Assembly: GCF_023100725.1 (NCBI RefSeq)
Contig: NZ_CP095501.1
Span: forward strand, 310,001 to 374,000
Direction: 5' to 3'
DNA length: 64,000 nt
Source: Arthrobacter antioxidans
GTDB taxonomy: Bacteria > Actinomycetota > Actinomycetes > Actinomycetales > Micrococcaceae
Shown here: positions 8,161 to 16,304 of the stretch, in pieces
How the letters are laid out: each line of letters opens with the position of its first letter
How positions within the stretch are numbered: position 1 is the stretch's first letter
Made by a program: the position numbers and the translations under genes
The notes under the pieces: generated by a model
Seen by the model: the letters and a program-made list of their open reading frames with translations, nothing else
The model's database searches: none
What the model was told of the DNA's origin: nothing

Positions 8161-9054
8161 ATGTCACGAAACATTTCTTCAGCGCGCCACCGTGCCGACG
8201 TCGACGGCAGTCTCGCGCTGCAGGGCCTGTCCCGCGCCGCCAAGGCTCACGCCACCGCCGTAGGCCGCCCCGTCGCGATCGCCGCCGTCACCTCGGGCCT
8301 CGCGCTCGGCGCCGTGGGCACCGCCCACGCCGGTGAGTACACCGAGCAGGGCACGACGACGGCCCCCGCGGCCGTCGCAGCACCGGCCGCCGGTGCCGCA
8401 GCGACGACGCACACCGTCGTCGCGGGTGACACCCTGGGCGCCGTCTCGGCACGCTATGGCGTGGACCTGACCGCGGTCCTCACGGCGAACGGCCTGTCCG
8501 TCGCATCGATCATCTTCCCCGGCGACACCATCACCATCCCCACCGGCGGTGCCGCTGCGGCTCCGGCCCGGACGGTGTCGGTGCCCGTCGCCGCGCCCGC
8601 GGCGTTCGTGGCGGCTGCTCCCGCGGCGCCGGTCCAGCAGGCCGCTGCTGTCGCCCCCGCTCCGGCCGTGTCCACGGCTCCGGCCCCGGGCGTGCACCTG
8701 GCCTCCGCCGACATCACGCCGATCGCGACCTCCGGCAGCGCCGGCGGTACCCTCCTGGCTTCCGCCCAGTCACAGCTCGCCGCCGGTGCCGTCCAGGACT
8801 GCACCATCCTGGTCGAGAAGGCGCTGCGCGCCGCGGGCATCGCCGTAGGCGATCTCGGGCCCTCGCAGTTCTTCCGGTTCGGCTCCACCGTGGGCACCCC
8901 GGCTCCGGGTGACCTCGTCATCACCGGCGGTCACGTCGCGATCTACGCCGGCGGCGGCCAGGTCATCAGCAGCGGCATGAACGGCGCGAACCTCACCATG
9001 AAGCACTCCCTCTCGGACCTCCCGGGAGCCTCCTTCGTCCGGGTCGCTGGCTGA
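8161..9054 (+). CDS. Secreted LysM and NlpC/P60-type cell-wall hydrolase
   Basis: A 297-residue exported protein. A signal segment (about residues 35-58, PVAIAAVTSGLALGAV then AHA) is followed by one LysM module (about 84-128, HTVVAGDTLGAVSARYG to FPGDTITIP), an Ala/Pro-rich linker, and a C-terminal NlpC/P60 fold with nucleophile Cys214 (AVQDCTIL) and His258 (GGHVAIYAGGG). It probably cleaves peptidoglycan stem peptides during growth. ATG 8161 is chosen because GGGAGAGG lies 8 nt upstream and the longer frame would run through the riboswitch. Expression is expected to fall when c-di-AMP is high. A terminator follows 21 bp after the stop. Confidence 0.88.
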   Translation: MSRNISSARHRADVDGSLALQGLSRAAKAHATAVGRPVAIAAVTSGLALGAVGTAHAGEYTEQGTTTAPAAVAAPAAGAAATTHTVVAGDTLGAVSARYGVDLTAVLTANGLSVASIIFPGDTITIPTGGAAAAPARTVSVPVAAPAAFVAAAPAAPVQQAAAVAPAPAVSTAPAPGVHLASADITPIATSGSAGGTLLASAQSQLAAGAVQDCTILVEKALRAAGIAVGDLGPSQFFRFGSTVGTPAPGDLVITGGHVAIYAGGGQVISSGMNGANLTMKHSLSDLPGASFVRVAG

Positions 9055-9075
9055 CACCGGAACGAACCACACGCG

Positions 9076-9121
9076 GGAAGCGGCAGGCGCTTGGACGGGG
9101 CCCCTGCCGCTTCCTTCCTTT
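9076..9121 (+). terminator. Terminator after the LysM-NlpC/P60 gene
   Basis: A 12-bp stem (GGAAGCGGCAGG with CCTGCCGCTTCC) around a 15-nt loop is followed by the pyrimidine-rich tail TTCCTTT. It lies between convergent genes. Confidence 0.8.
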
Positions 9122-9145
9122 AACGCCGGGTCGCCCCAGGGCGCA

Positions 9146-11092
9146 TCACCGGCGGGACAGTACGTCCTGGATCCCCGGGATGCACCCTTCGTTCTGCAGG
9201 GAGGTGGTGTCCCCGAGCGCTGAGCCCTCGTAGAGCTGCGTCAGCAGGCGGCGCATGATCTTCCCGGAGCGCGTCTTCGGCACGTCGGGTACGACGACGA
9301 CGGCGGACGGCCGCGCGATCGGCCCGATGGCCGTCGCGACATGGGCGCGGAGCGTCGAGGCGACGTCCGTCTCCGGATCGGCGCCCGCGGCCAGCACCAC
9401 GAACGCCGCGATGGCATGACCTGTCAGGGGATCGGGCACGGGGCAGGCGCCGGCCTCGGTGACGAGCGGGTGGGCGACGAGCGCCGATTCGATCTCGATC
9501 GTGGACAGCCGGTGGCCCGAGACGTTGATGACGTCGTCCACGCGGCCCAGGATCCAGGTGTCGCCGTCGTCGTCGTACCGTGCGCCGTCGCCGGCCAGGA
9601 ACCAGCCCTGCGCCGCGAACGTGCGCCAGTAGGAGTCGAGGTAGCGCTGCGGGTCGCCCCAGACGGTGCGTGCCATGGCCGGGCCGTGACGGTCCACCAC
9701 GATCAGGCCCTGCACGCCCGGCGGGACGGGACGGCCCTCCTCGTCGACGATGCGCGTGCTGACCCCGGGCAGCGCGCGGGCGGCGCACCCCGGCTTGAAG
9801 TCCGCATCGGTGGGGCTGGGGGAGAGCACGGTGGCGCCGGTCTCCGACTGCCACCAGGTGTCGACGACGGGCACCTCGTCGCGGCCGAGGTTCCGGCGGA
9901 ACCAGCGCCACGCCTCGGGGTTGACCGCCTCGCCGACCGTGCCGAGCACGCGGATGCTCGAGAGGTCGTAGGAGCACGGGACGCCGTCCGGGAACCAGCC
10001 CATGAGCGAGCGCACCAGCGTGGGCGCGGTGTAGTAGCTCGTGACGCCGTAGCGTTCGATGACCTCGAGGTGGCGTCCCGGATGGGGCGTGTTGGGTGTG
10101 CCCTCGTAGAGGACCTGCGTGGCCCCGTTGGAGAGCGGACCGTACAGCTCGTAGGTGTGGGCGGTGACCCAGGCGAGGTCGGCGGTGCACCAGTGGACGT
10201 CCTGCCCGCGCAGCGCCGGATCGGGGTTGCTGAAGAGGTGCTCGAAACTCCAGGACGCCTGCGTGAGGTACCCGCCCGAGGTGTGCACGAGGCCCTTGGG
10301 CTTCCCCGTGGTCCCCGACGTGTACATGATGAACAGCGGCGTCTCGGCGTCGAACGCCTCCGGCTCGTGGTGCGGTGAGGCGGTGTCGACGACGTCGTGC
10401 CACCACACGTCGCGGCCGTCGGTCCAGCTGATGTCCGAGCCGGTGCGGCGGACCACGAGGACGTGCTCGATGCTGTTGTCCCCGGCCACCGCGGCGTCGG
10501 CGTTGTCCTTCACGGGCACGGCGACGCCCCGCCGGAACTGGCCGTCCGTGGTGACCAGCAGCTTGGCACCGGTGTCCTCGACGCGGAAGCGGAGCGCCTC
10601 CGCCGAGAACCCGCCGAAGACCAGCGAGTGCACGGCGCCGATCCGCGCGCAGGCGAGCGTGATGACCACCGTCTCGACGAGGACCGGCAGGTAGACGACC
10701 ACGCGGTCGCCCGTCCCGATGCCCAGTGCCAGCAGCGCGTTCGCGGCCCGCGACACCTCGTCCTGCAGGTCCGCGTAGGTGACGGTGCGGCGGTCCCCGG
10801 GCTCGCCCTCGAAGTGGAGTGCCACGCGGTCGCCGCGCCCGGCCCGGACATGCCGGTCCACGCAGTTCGCGGCGACGTTCAGGGTACCGCCCGAGAACCA
10901 CTCGATGGCCGGGATGCTGAGGGTCCCGTCCGCCTGCGGCTCCGCCTTCTCGAAGGAGTGCACGGTGTGCCACGGCGTGTCCCAGTCGAGCCGTGCGGCC
11001 TGTTCGGCCCAGAAGGCGAGGCGCCCGGCCTCCTCCTGGGCTGCGGTGGCCGCGTCCGTACCGGTGCCTGCCGTGCCGGTGCCTACGCCCAC
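9146..11092 (-). CDS. acs: Acetyl-CoA synthetase (AMP-forming)
   Basis: A 648-residue adenylating enzyme that converts acetate, ATP and CoA to acetyl-CoA. Visible motifs include the AMP-binding loop YTSGTTGKPKG, the Acs-specific TWWQSETGATVLSP, and catalytic Lys611 in TRSGKIMRRLL, the residue known to be regulated by acetylation in this family. The best start is GTG 11092, overlapping the permease stop by 10 nt; the longer frame upstream is only permease shadow. It is the last gene of the operon headed by the second SAM riboswitch, an unusual context: it may supply acetyl-CoA for O-acetylhomoserine synthesis (inference). Confidence 0.9.
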   Translation of the reverse strand: MGVGTGTAGTGTDAATAAQEEAGRLAFWAEQAARLDWDTPWHTVHSFEKAEPQADGTLSIPAIEWFSGGTLNVAANCVDRHVRAGRGDRVALHFEGEPGDRRTVTYADLQDEVSRAANALLALGIGTGDRVVVYLPVLVETVVITLACARIGAVHSLVFGGFSAEALRFRVEDTGAKLLVTTDGQFRRGVAVPVKDNADAAVAGDNSIEHVLVVRRTGSDISWTDGRDVWWHDVVDTASPHHEPEAFDAETPLFIMYTSGTTGKPKGLVHTSGGYLTQASWSFEHLFSNPDPALRGQDVHWCTADLAWVTAHTYELYGPLSNGATQVLYEGTPNTPHPGRHLEVIERYGVTSYYTAPTLVRSLMGWFPDGVPCSYDLSSIRVLGTVGEAVNPEAWRWFRRNLGRDEVPVVDTWWQSETGATVLSPSPTDADFKPGCAARALPGVSTRIVDEEGRPVPPGVQGLIVVDRHGPAMARTVWGDPQRYLDSYWRTFAAQGWFLAGDGARYDDDGDTWILGRVDDVINVSGHRLSTIEIESALVAHPLVTEAGACPVPDPLTGHAIAAFVVLAAGADPETDVASTLRAHVATAIGPIARPSAVVVVPDVPKTRSGKIMRRLLTQLYEGSALGDTTSLQNEGCIPGIQDVLSRR

Positions 11093-11943
11093 CGTCGCAC
11101 CGCCCAGCGTTCCGCGATGCCGAGGAGCGCATCCGTCGTCTTGCCGATCACGGCCAGCAGGATGATCGCGAGGATGATGCGGTCCACGCGGCCCGTCTGC
11201 TGGGAGTCCGTGAGCAGGAAGCCCAGGCCCATGGACGAGGCGATGAGTTCGGCGGCCACGAGGAACAGCCAGGACTGCGCGAGCGCCAGACGGAGGCCCG
11301 AGAACAGCGCGGGCACGACGGCGGGCAGCTGCACCGTGGTCAGCAGGCGGAGGCCGTTGAGGCCGAATGCCCGGGCGGCCTCCACGAGGTTGCGGTCCAC
11401 GTGCCGCAGGCCGAGGTAGAGCGTGGTGAAGACGGGGAAGAAGGCTCCGATGCTGATGAGCGTGACCTTCGAGTCCTCGTTGATGCCGATCCACAGGACC
11501 AGCAGCGGGACCCACGCGAGGGACGGGACGGCGCGCAGGGCCCCCACGGTGGGGGTGAGCAGCACGTCCGCGAGGCGGGACAGGCCCAGGAGGGCGCCGG
11601 CGAGCACTCCGAGCAGGGAACCGATGACGAAGCCGAGGACCACGCGCTGGGTGGAGATCAGGATGTGCGTGGCGAGCTGGCCGCGCTCCGCCAGGTCCAC
11701 GGCTGCCGCCAGGACCGACGCCGGCGAGGGGAGCTGCGACGGGCGGAAGAAGCCCGACGCCGTGCTGACGTGCCAGGCCAGCAGGATCAGCGCCGGGACG
11801 ATGAGCCCGAGCAGCACGACGCCGGCCCGGCGGGCCGTCCGGCCCCGGCCCGCGTCATTCCGCGGCGCCTCGGGTCCGGTCACCGACGCACCGATCGCCA
11901 CCAGGCCCTGCGCGCTCACCGGCGCCGCGTGGTCGGCGCTCAT
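11083..11943 (-). CDS. ABC transporter permease, SsuC/TauC type
   Basis: A 286-residue inner-membrane protein with a charged N-terminal tail of about 40 residues and about six hydrophobic segments. The binding-protein-dependent transport loop EAARAFGLNGLRLLTTVQLP contacts the ATPase in this family. It resembles permeases of the nitrate/sulfonate/taurine group. Its ATG overlaps the stop of the binding-protein gene (ATGA), and its 3' end overlaps acs, so all are co-expressed. The SAM riboswitch upstream makes an organosulfur substrate most likely, but the sequence does not fix specificity. Confidence 0.88.
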   Translation of the reverse strand: MSADHAAPVSAQGLVAIGASVTGPEAPRNDAGRGRTARRAGVVLLGLIVPALILLAWHVSTASGFFRPSQLPSPASVLAAAVDLAERGQLATHILISTQRVVLGFVIGSLLGVLAGALLGLSRLADVLLTPTVGALRAVPSLAWVPLLVLWIGINEDSKVTLISIGAFFPVFTTLYLGLRHVDRNLVEAARAFGLNGLRLLTTVQLPAVVPALFSGLRLALAQSWLFLVAAELIASSMGLGFLLTDSQQTGRVDRIILAIILLAVIGKTTDALLGIAERWAVRRWA

Positions 11944-12977
11944 GAATCGGAGCCGATGGACGCTGGATCGGCGCTCTCGACGAGCGAGGCGTCGAACAGG
12001 GAGTCGAGGGCTTCGTCGATCTCCTCCTGGGACTTCACGTCACCGGTCTCCACGAACACGGGGCCGATCTTCTCCAGGACGCTGCGCTGGGCGTCGCCCG
12101 GGGCGGGGTCGACGTCGAGGTTCGTGCGGTCGATGATGACCGACTCGGCGATCGCCGGGTCGATCGCGGCGACCTCGGCGAGGATCGCGGCGGTCTCCTC
12201 GGGGTTCTCCTTCGCCCATTCCCGGGCCTTCTCGTAGGCGTCCACCACGGTCTGGGCGACGTCCGGCTTCTCCTCGAGGAAGTCCTCCGTGGCGTTGAGG
12301 AAGCCGTAGGTGTTGAAGTCGATGTCACGGAAGAACAGCTCCGCGCCGTCCTGCTCCGCGGCGGCCATGATCGGGTCCAGGCCGGACCAGGCGTCCACGG
12401 CGCCGCTGGCGAGGGCGGCACGGCCGTCGGCGTGCTGCAGGTTCTCGATCGTGACCTCGGACTGGTCCACGCCCGCGGCCTCGAGCGCCTGCAGGAGGAA
12501 GAAGTAGGGGTCGGTCCCGCGGGTCGCTGCGATGGACTTGCCCCGCAGGTCCTCGACGCTCGCGATCCCGGAGTCGGGGAGCGTGACGAGCGCCGCCCAC
12601 TCGGGCTGCGAGTAGATGTCGATCGCCTTGATCGGGGAGCCGTTGGAGCGGGCGAGCAGCGCCGCCGACCCGGCGGTGGACCCGACGTCGATCGCCCCGG
12701 CGCGCAGAGCCTCGTTGGCCTTGTTCGACCCCGCGGACTGCACCCAGTTGACGGTGATGTCCTGCTCGGCGAGTTCCTCCTCGAGCCAGCCCTGCTCCTT
12801 GATGATGAGGCTCAGCGGGTTGTAGGTGGCGAAGTCGATGGTGAGCTCCCCGCCCTCCGTGGCTCCGCCGTCGGCGGCCTGCGTGTCGGAGGCGTTCTCT
12901 CCGGCCAGGCAGCCGCTGAGGCTGAGCGAGAGGGCGGTGGCGAGGGCGAGGGTCGGCAGGAGGGCGCTGCGGTTCAT
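11940..12977 (-). CDS. ABC transporter substrate-binding lipoprotein, SsuA/TauA type
   Basis: A 345-residue lipoprotein: the signal peptide ends in a lipobox with Cys23 (LSLSGC), followed by an acidic linker and a two-lobe NMT1/SsuA-like receptor domain. Typical segments are INFATYNPLS-like strand 1 (here IDFATYNPLSLI), AGAIDVGSTAGSAAL, and RGKSIAATRGTDPYFFLL. It would capture the substrate outside the membrane for the coupled permease. It lies 90 bp after the ATPase gene and 4-nt overlapped with the permease gene. The NitT/TauT family includes sulfonate, taurine and thiamine-precursor receptors; riboswitch control argues for a sulfur compound. Confidence 0.88.
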   Translation of the reverse strand: MNRSALLPTLALATALSLSLSGCLAGENASDTQAADGGATEGGELTIDFATYNPLSLIIKEQGWLEEELAEQDITVNWVQSAGSNKANEALRAGAIDVGSTAGSAALLARSNGSPIKAIDIYSQPEWAALVTLPDSGIASVEDLRGKSIAATRGTDPYFFLLQALEAAGVDQSEVTIENLQHADGRAALASGAVDAWSGLDPIMAAAEQDGAELFFRDIDFNTYGFLNATEDFLEEKPDVAQTVVDAYEKAREWAKENPEETAAILAEVAAIDPAIAESVIIDRTNLDVDPAPGDAQRSVLEKIGPVFVETGDVKSQEEIDEALDSLFDASLVESADPASIGSDS

Positions 12978-13067
12978 GGTGGTCCTTCGGTGGAGGGTGG
13001 GGGCAGTGAGCAGGCACGGTGGCAGCGCGGTGCGACGGCGCTGCGGGGGAGGGGTGGGGCGGCGGGA

Positions 13068-13883
13068 CTAGTGCCCGGTGACGCCGAGCATCGACAGCAG
13101 GGTGCTGCGGAGTGCTCCGAGGTCCGCGGAGTTGCGGTCGCGCGGGCGGTCGCCGGGCACGGCGACGAGTTCCGCGATGGTGGAGCCCTCCGGTCCGTCA
13201 TCGTCCCCGCGGCCGAGCACGAGGATGCGGTCGGCGAGCTGGAGGGCCTCGTCGACGTCGTGCGTGACCAGCAGCACCGTGGTGGGCTGCGCGCGGTGGA
13301 TGTCCAGGAGGAGGTCCTGCATCCTGATGCGGGTGAGGGCGTCGAGCGCGCCGAAGGGTTCGTCGAGCAGGAGGACCCCGGGGTTGCGGGCCAGGGCGCG
13401 TGCGAGCGACGTCCGCTGGGCCATGCCGCCGGAGACCTCGCGGGGGCGGTGCTTCGCGAAGGTATCCAGCCCCACGAGCTTCAGCAGCTCGAGGACCTTC
13501 GCCTTGCCCGCGCTGGCGCTGGAGGACTTCGGGAGTCCGATCGCCACGTTGGCCTGCAGGGTGTGCCACGGCAGCAGCCGGGGTTCCTGGAAGGCCACGG
13601 CGCACCGCTCGTCGATGCCCGTCACCGGCGTGCCGTCGATCAGGACCTGCCCGTTGTCGGGGATGTCGAGTCCGGCGGCGGCGCGCAGGAGGGTGGACTT
13701 GCCGCAGCCGCTCGTGCCGAGGATGGCGAGGATCTCGCCGGGGTCCACGTCCACGGTCACATCCCGGAGGACGGTGCGGCGGTTCGCGGACGAACCGAAA
13801 CTGCGCCCGAGCCCGGCGAAGCGGACGCCGAGGGCCTGTTTGTGGTGGGACTGGGTGCTGCCGGGTGCCAGAACTGCGGTCAT
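13068..13883 (-). CDS. ABC transporter ATP-binding protein, SsuB/TauB type
   Basis: A 271-residue ATPase with Walker A GTSGCGKST (residues 56-64), the Q-loop FQEPRLLPW, signature VSGGMAQRTSLARAL, Walker B GVLLLDEPFGALD and switch His in TVLLVTHDVDEAL, all intact. It is the first gene of the SAM-riboswitch operon. The ATG at 13883 lies 8 nt after a GGAG that forms part of the 3' strand of the riboswitch closing helix, so its translation should be shut directly when SAM is bound. Specificity is inferred only from relatedness to nitrate/sulfonate importers. Confidence 0.9.
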   Translation of the reverse strand: MTAVLAPGSTQSHHKQALGVRFAGLGRSFGSSANRRTVLRDVTVDVDPGEILAILGTSGCGKSTLLRAAAGLDIPDNGQVLIDGTPVTGIDERCAVAFQEPRLLPWHTLQANVAIGLPKSSSASAGKAKVLELLKLVGLDTFAKHRPREVSGGMAQRTSLARALARNPGVLLLDEPFGALDALTRIRMQDLLLDIHRAQPTTVLLVTHDVDEALQLADRILVLGRGDDDGPEGSTIAELVAVPGDRPRDRNSADLGALRSTLLSMLGVTGH

Positions 13884-13890
13884 GGTATCT

Positions 13891-14049
13891 CCATCGGTCC
13901 TGGCGGTAGCACCCTACGGACCGAGCCTTCGCCACCGTGTCCGGTGGTTCCCGTGGCTCGGACCTCGATATCGCCCGGCATCAGGGGGATGCGGACGACC
14001 AGGGTTGCTGCGGCGTCACTGATCCAGGTCTCTCAGCCGCTCGGGATGG
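13891..14049 (-). promoter_or_regulatory. SAM riboswitch (S-box-like, enlarged) controlling the SsuBAC-like operon
   Basis: On the minus strand the same blocks as at metY recur: CCATCCCGAGCGGC, TGAGAGACCTGGATC, GACGCCGCAGCAACCC, then GGGTGCTACCGCCAGGAC and the closing GATGG. At 159 nt it is about 60 nt longer than the metY copy. The extra length is an insertion with its own hairpins, including CCGAGCC/GGCTCGG and CCACCG/CGGTGG, between the CAACCC core and the GGTGCTA strand. The closing helix abuts GGAG, 8 nt before the ATPase start, indicating translational control. Confidence 0.85.
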
Positions 14050-14139
14050 TCACTCCTATGAAACGCCCGGCGTCCCGCCGGAGCAAAATGGGACGTGTAA
14101 CAAACGCTGTAACAATGGCAGGACACACCGGGAGGCTCC

Positions 14140-14556
14140 GTGGCGCACCAGAACGATCCGCAGGTCATCAGAAGGCTCCTGACCGAGCACGGCCGGTGGG
14201 CGGTGGTGGGCCTGTCCGACAACCCGCGCCGCGTCGCCGTCGGGGTGTCGCGGTTCCTGCAGGACGGACTGGGCATGGAGATCATCCCCGTGAGCCTGAA
14301 GGGCGACGACGTCCATGGCCGGCAGGGCTACACACGGCTGGCGGACATCCCCGGTCCGATCGACGTCGTCGACTGTTTCGTGAACTCGTCCCGGGTGGGC
14401 GCCGTCGTGGACCAGGCGATCGCCGTGGGCGCGAAGGCCGTGTGGCTGCAGCTCGGCGTGATCGACGAGGACGCCGCCCGCCGCGCAGCGGAGGCGGGAC
14501 TCGACGTCGTCATGGACACGTGCCCCGCGATGGAGGCGCCGGCGCTCGGGCTCTGA
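14140..14556 (+). CDS. CoA-binding domain protein, divergent from SAM-regulated ABC operon
   Basis: A 138-residue Rossmann-type CoA-binding protein. It shows WAVVGLSDNPRRVAVGVS near residue 21, a central GPIDVVDCFVNSS strand, GAKAVWLQLGVIDEDAA, and a C-terminal VVMDTCPAMEAP with the conserved Cys. It starts at GTG 14140, preceded by GGGAGG. It is shorter than its paralogue at 5455 but shares the WLQLG and D-x-C signatures. It faces away from the riboswitch-led operon across a 90-bp region that contains two direct copies of TGTAACAA (14096-14103 and 14108-14115), a possible regulator site. Molecular function is not established for the family. Confidence 0.78.
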   Translation: MAHQNDPQVIRRLLTEHGRWAVVGLSDNPRRVAVGVSRFLQDGLGMEIIPVSLKGDDVHGRQGYTRLADIPGPIDVVDCFVNSSRVGAVVDQAIAVGAKAVWLQLGVIDEDAARRAAEAGLDVVMDTCPAMEAPALGL

Positions 14557-14559
14557 CGC

Positions 14560-15402
14560 CTACATGCGCTGGTACTTCGACCGCACCGCCATGAAGACGC
14601 CGTAGGCCATGAGGCCCAGGGCCACGGCGCCGAGGAGCCAGACGCCGAAGGGCTGGTCCCGCAGCGACTTCAGGGCGCCGTCGAGCCCGGTGGACTGCTC
14701 GGGGTTGTTCGTGACCGTGGCGACGATGATCAGGACGCCGAGGACCCCGAGGGCGAAGCCCTTCGCGATGTACCCCACCATCCCGAGCACGACGACGGCC
14801 GTGCCGGCCCGTCCCGAGGGGAGACCCGAGAGGTTCTTGAGGAAGTGGCGGGTGGCTCCGCTGTAGGCGAAGTATCCGCCGACCACGAGGATGCCGATGC
14901 CGACCGCGAGGAGGAGTGCCACCCCGGCCGGGTTGGTCATGAGGGAGCCGGTCAGCGAACTCGCGCTGCTGCTGCTGTCGCTGGAACCACCGAGTGCGTA
15001 CCGGCCGAAGGTCACGCCGATCGCGGCGTACACCACGGCCTGCCCGCCGCTCTTGGCCTGTACCTTGAGCTTGTCCTTGCCATGGCGTCCCTTCGCACCG
15101 AAGAACACCTCGCTGAACTGGAACAGGGCGAGGGCGATGCAGCCGATGAAGCAGAACCACAGGAGTGCCGTGCCGCCGGGGTTGCCGGCCAGCTGCCCGA
15201 TCGCGCCGCTCTGGTCGGCCTCGCCGGAGCTGCCGCGCGCCAGGCCGAGGGCTATCAGGCCGATCAGGAGGTGCAGGATGCCGGCGGCCACGTAGCCGGC
15301 GCGGGCCGCGACCTCGAGTCCCTTCGAGTTCGCGGCGTCCTCCGCGGCGTCGGACGCCTTGTCCGCCGCGTCCCTGCCCGGCATGCCGGTCCCTGGTGCC
15401 AT
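14560..15402 (-). CDS. DUF1206 family membrane protein
   Basis: A 280-residue integral membrane protein built from three repeats of a two-helix unit; each carries a variant of G-Y-x-A-x-G (ARAGYVAAGILHLLIG, QAVVYAAIGVTFGRYA, GMVGYIAKGFALGVLG), the hallmark of DUF1206. Residues 1-32 are a charged, Ala/Asp-rich cytosolic tail. ATG 15402 is chosen for the GGGAGG 11 nt upstream; the frame extends further but without conserved content. The function of the family is unknown. It is convergent with the CoA-binding gene (3-bp gap) and divergent from the DUF1990 gene. Confidence 0.85.
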   Translation of the reverse strand: MAPGTGMPGRDAADKASDAAEDAANSKGLEVAARAGYVAAGILHLLIGLIALGLARGSSGEADQSGAIGQLAGNPGGTALLWFCFIGCIALALFQFSEVFFGAKGRHGKDKLKVQAKSGGQAVVYAAIGVTFGRYALGGSSDSSSSASSLTGSLMTNPAGVALLLAVGIGILVVGGYFAYSGATRHFLKNLSGLPSGRAGTAVVVLGMVGYIAKGFALGVLGVLIIVATVTNNPEQSTGLDGALKSLRDQPFGVWLLGAVALGLMAYGVFMAVRSKYQRM

Positions 15403-15612
15403 GATGTTCCCGCCTCCCTTGTCGTTGTCCCGTGTCGATCCCGTTCGTCGATCGGCGGGGCGGACGTCACAGGTGGGTCCGGGCCGGTCTGGACCTCCAT
15501 CCTGCCACTGCTCGTCCATCGGCGCGCGCCGGTCCGTTTCGGGTCCACTAGGTTGGGACCGGACCCGTTCCGCCGGGGTCCAGGCGGTGAGGCATCGAGG
15601 GAAGAGGCACGC

Positions 15613-16176
15613 ATGGAACAGTTCACGTACGAGGAGCGCGGCGCGACGGACCGGCCCTTCCCCGAGTCCCTCGAGGGCGGCTGGCCCGCCGGCTTCACCG
15701 TCGTGGTGCAGTCCCACGAGATTGCTGTCGAGGATCCTTCGGCTGCCTTCATCGCCCTCACGGAGGGCATCCTGGCGTGGGAGCTGCACCGCGGGGCCGG
15801 GCTCACCATGGAGTCCGACGCCGGGCGGGCCGATCCCGGTGTCCGCGTGGTCTCCGGGTTCGGGGCGGGCCCCGCGCGGATCAAGGCTCCGTGCAGGGTC
15901 ATCTGGTCGCGGCCCCCGCAGCTCGACGGCGCGGGCAGGGCGGTCCCGGGCCAGCGCGGCGGGTTCGGGTACGGCACGCTGCCCGGCCACCCGGTGCGGG
16001 GCGAGGAGGGATTCTACGCCGAGCTGACGGCCGACAACCGGCTGCTGTTCATCTGCTCCGCCTACAGCGTGCCGGCGAGCCTCGTCTACCGGCTCGCGGC
16101 TCCCGTGACCAGGCTGACCCAGCGGTACGTCCTGTGGCGGTACGTGAAGGCCGCGCGGGCGCTCGCGGGCTCCTAG
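15613..16176 (+). CDS. DUF1990 family protein
   Basis: A 187-residue soluble protein with the DUF1990 pattern: N-terminal FTYEERGATDRPFPESL, a central ILAWELHRGAGL, then GFGYGTLPGHPVRGEEGF and a C-terminal amphipathic segment ending ALWRYVKAAR-like (here VLWRYVKAARALAGS). The family is annotated only as a domain of unknown function, sometimes likened to lipid-binding folds. ATG 15613 follows GGGAAGAGG. It is monocistronic by position. Confidence 0.75.
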   Translation: MEQFTYEERGATDRPFPESLEGGWPAGFTVVVQSHEIAVEDPSAAFIALTEGILAWELHRGAGLTMESDAGRADPGVRVVSGFGAGPARIKAPCRVIWSRPPQLDGAGRAVPGQRGGFGYGTLPGHPVRGEEGFYAELTADNRLLFICSAYSVPASLVYRLAAPVTRLTQRYVLWRYVKAARALAGS

Positions 16177-16304
16177 CCTCCTGCCCCGTGCCGTCGTCGT
16201 CCCCGCGCCCGCTGCGGCGGACATCCTGCCGTCGCGGATCCGAAACGGGCGCGTAACGCCCCGCCGCTAGCTTGGGAAGCTCCACGACCCGGAGGGAATC
16301 CAGC

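Noticed and set aside
14067..14081. Small palindrome CCGGCGTCCCGCCGG upstream of the second SAM riboswitch
   Set aside because: Too short and GC-rich to separate from background; no T-run and no second copy.
12432..14594. 720-residue plus-strand frame over the ABC operon and its riboswitch
   Set aside because: Runs through the riboswitch and antisense to conserved transporter genes.
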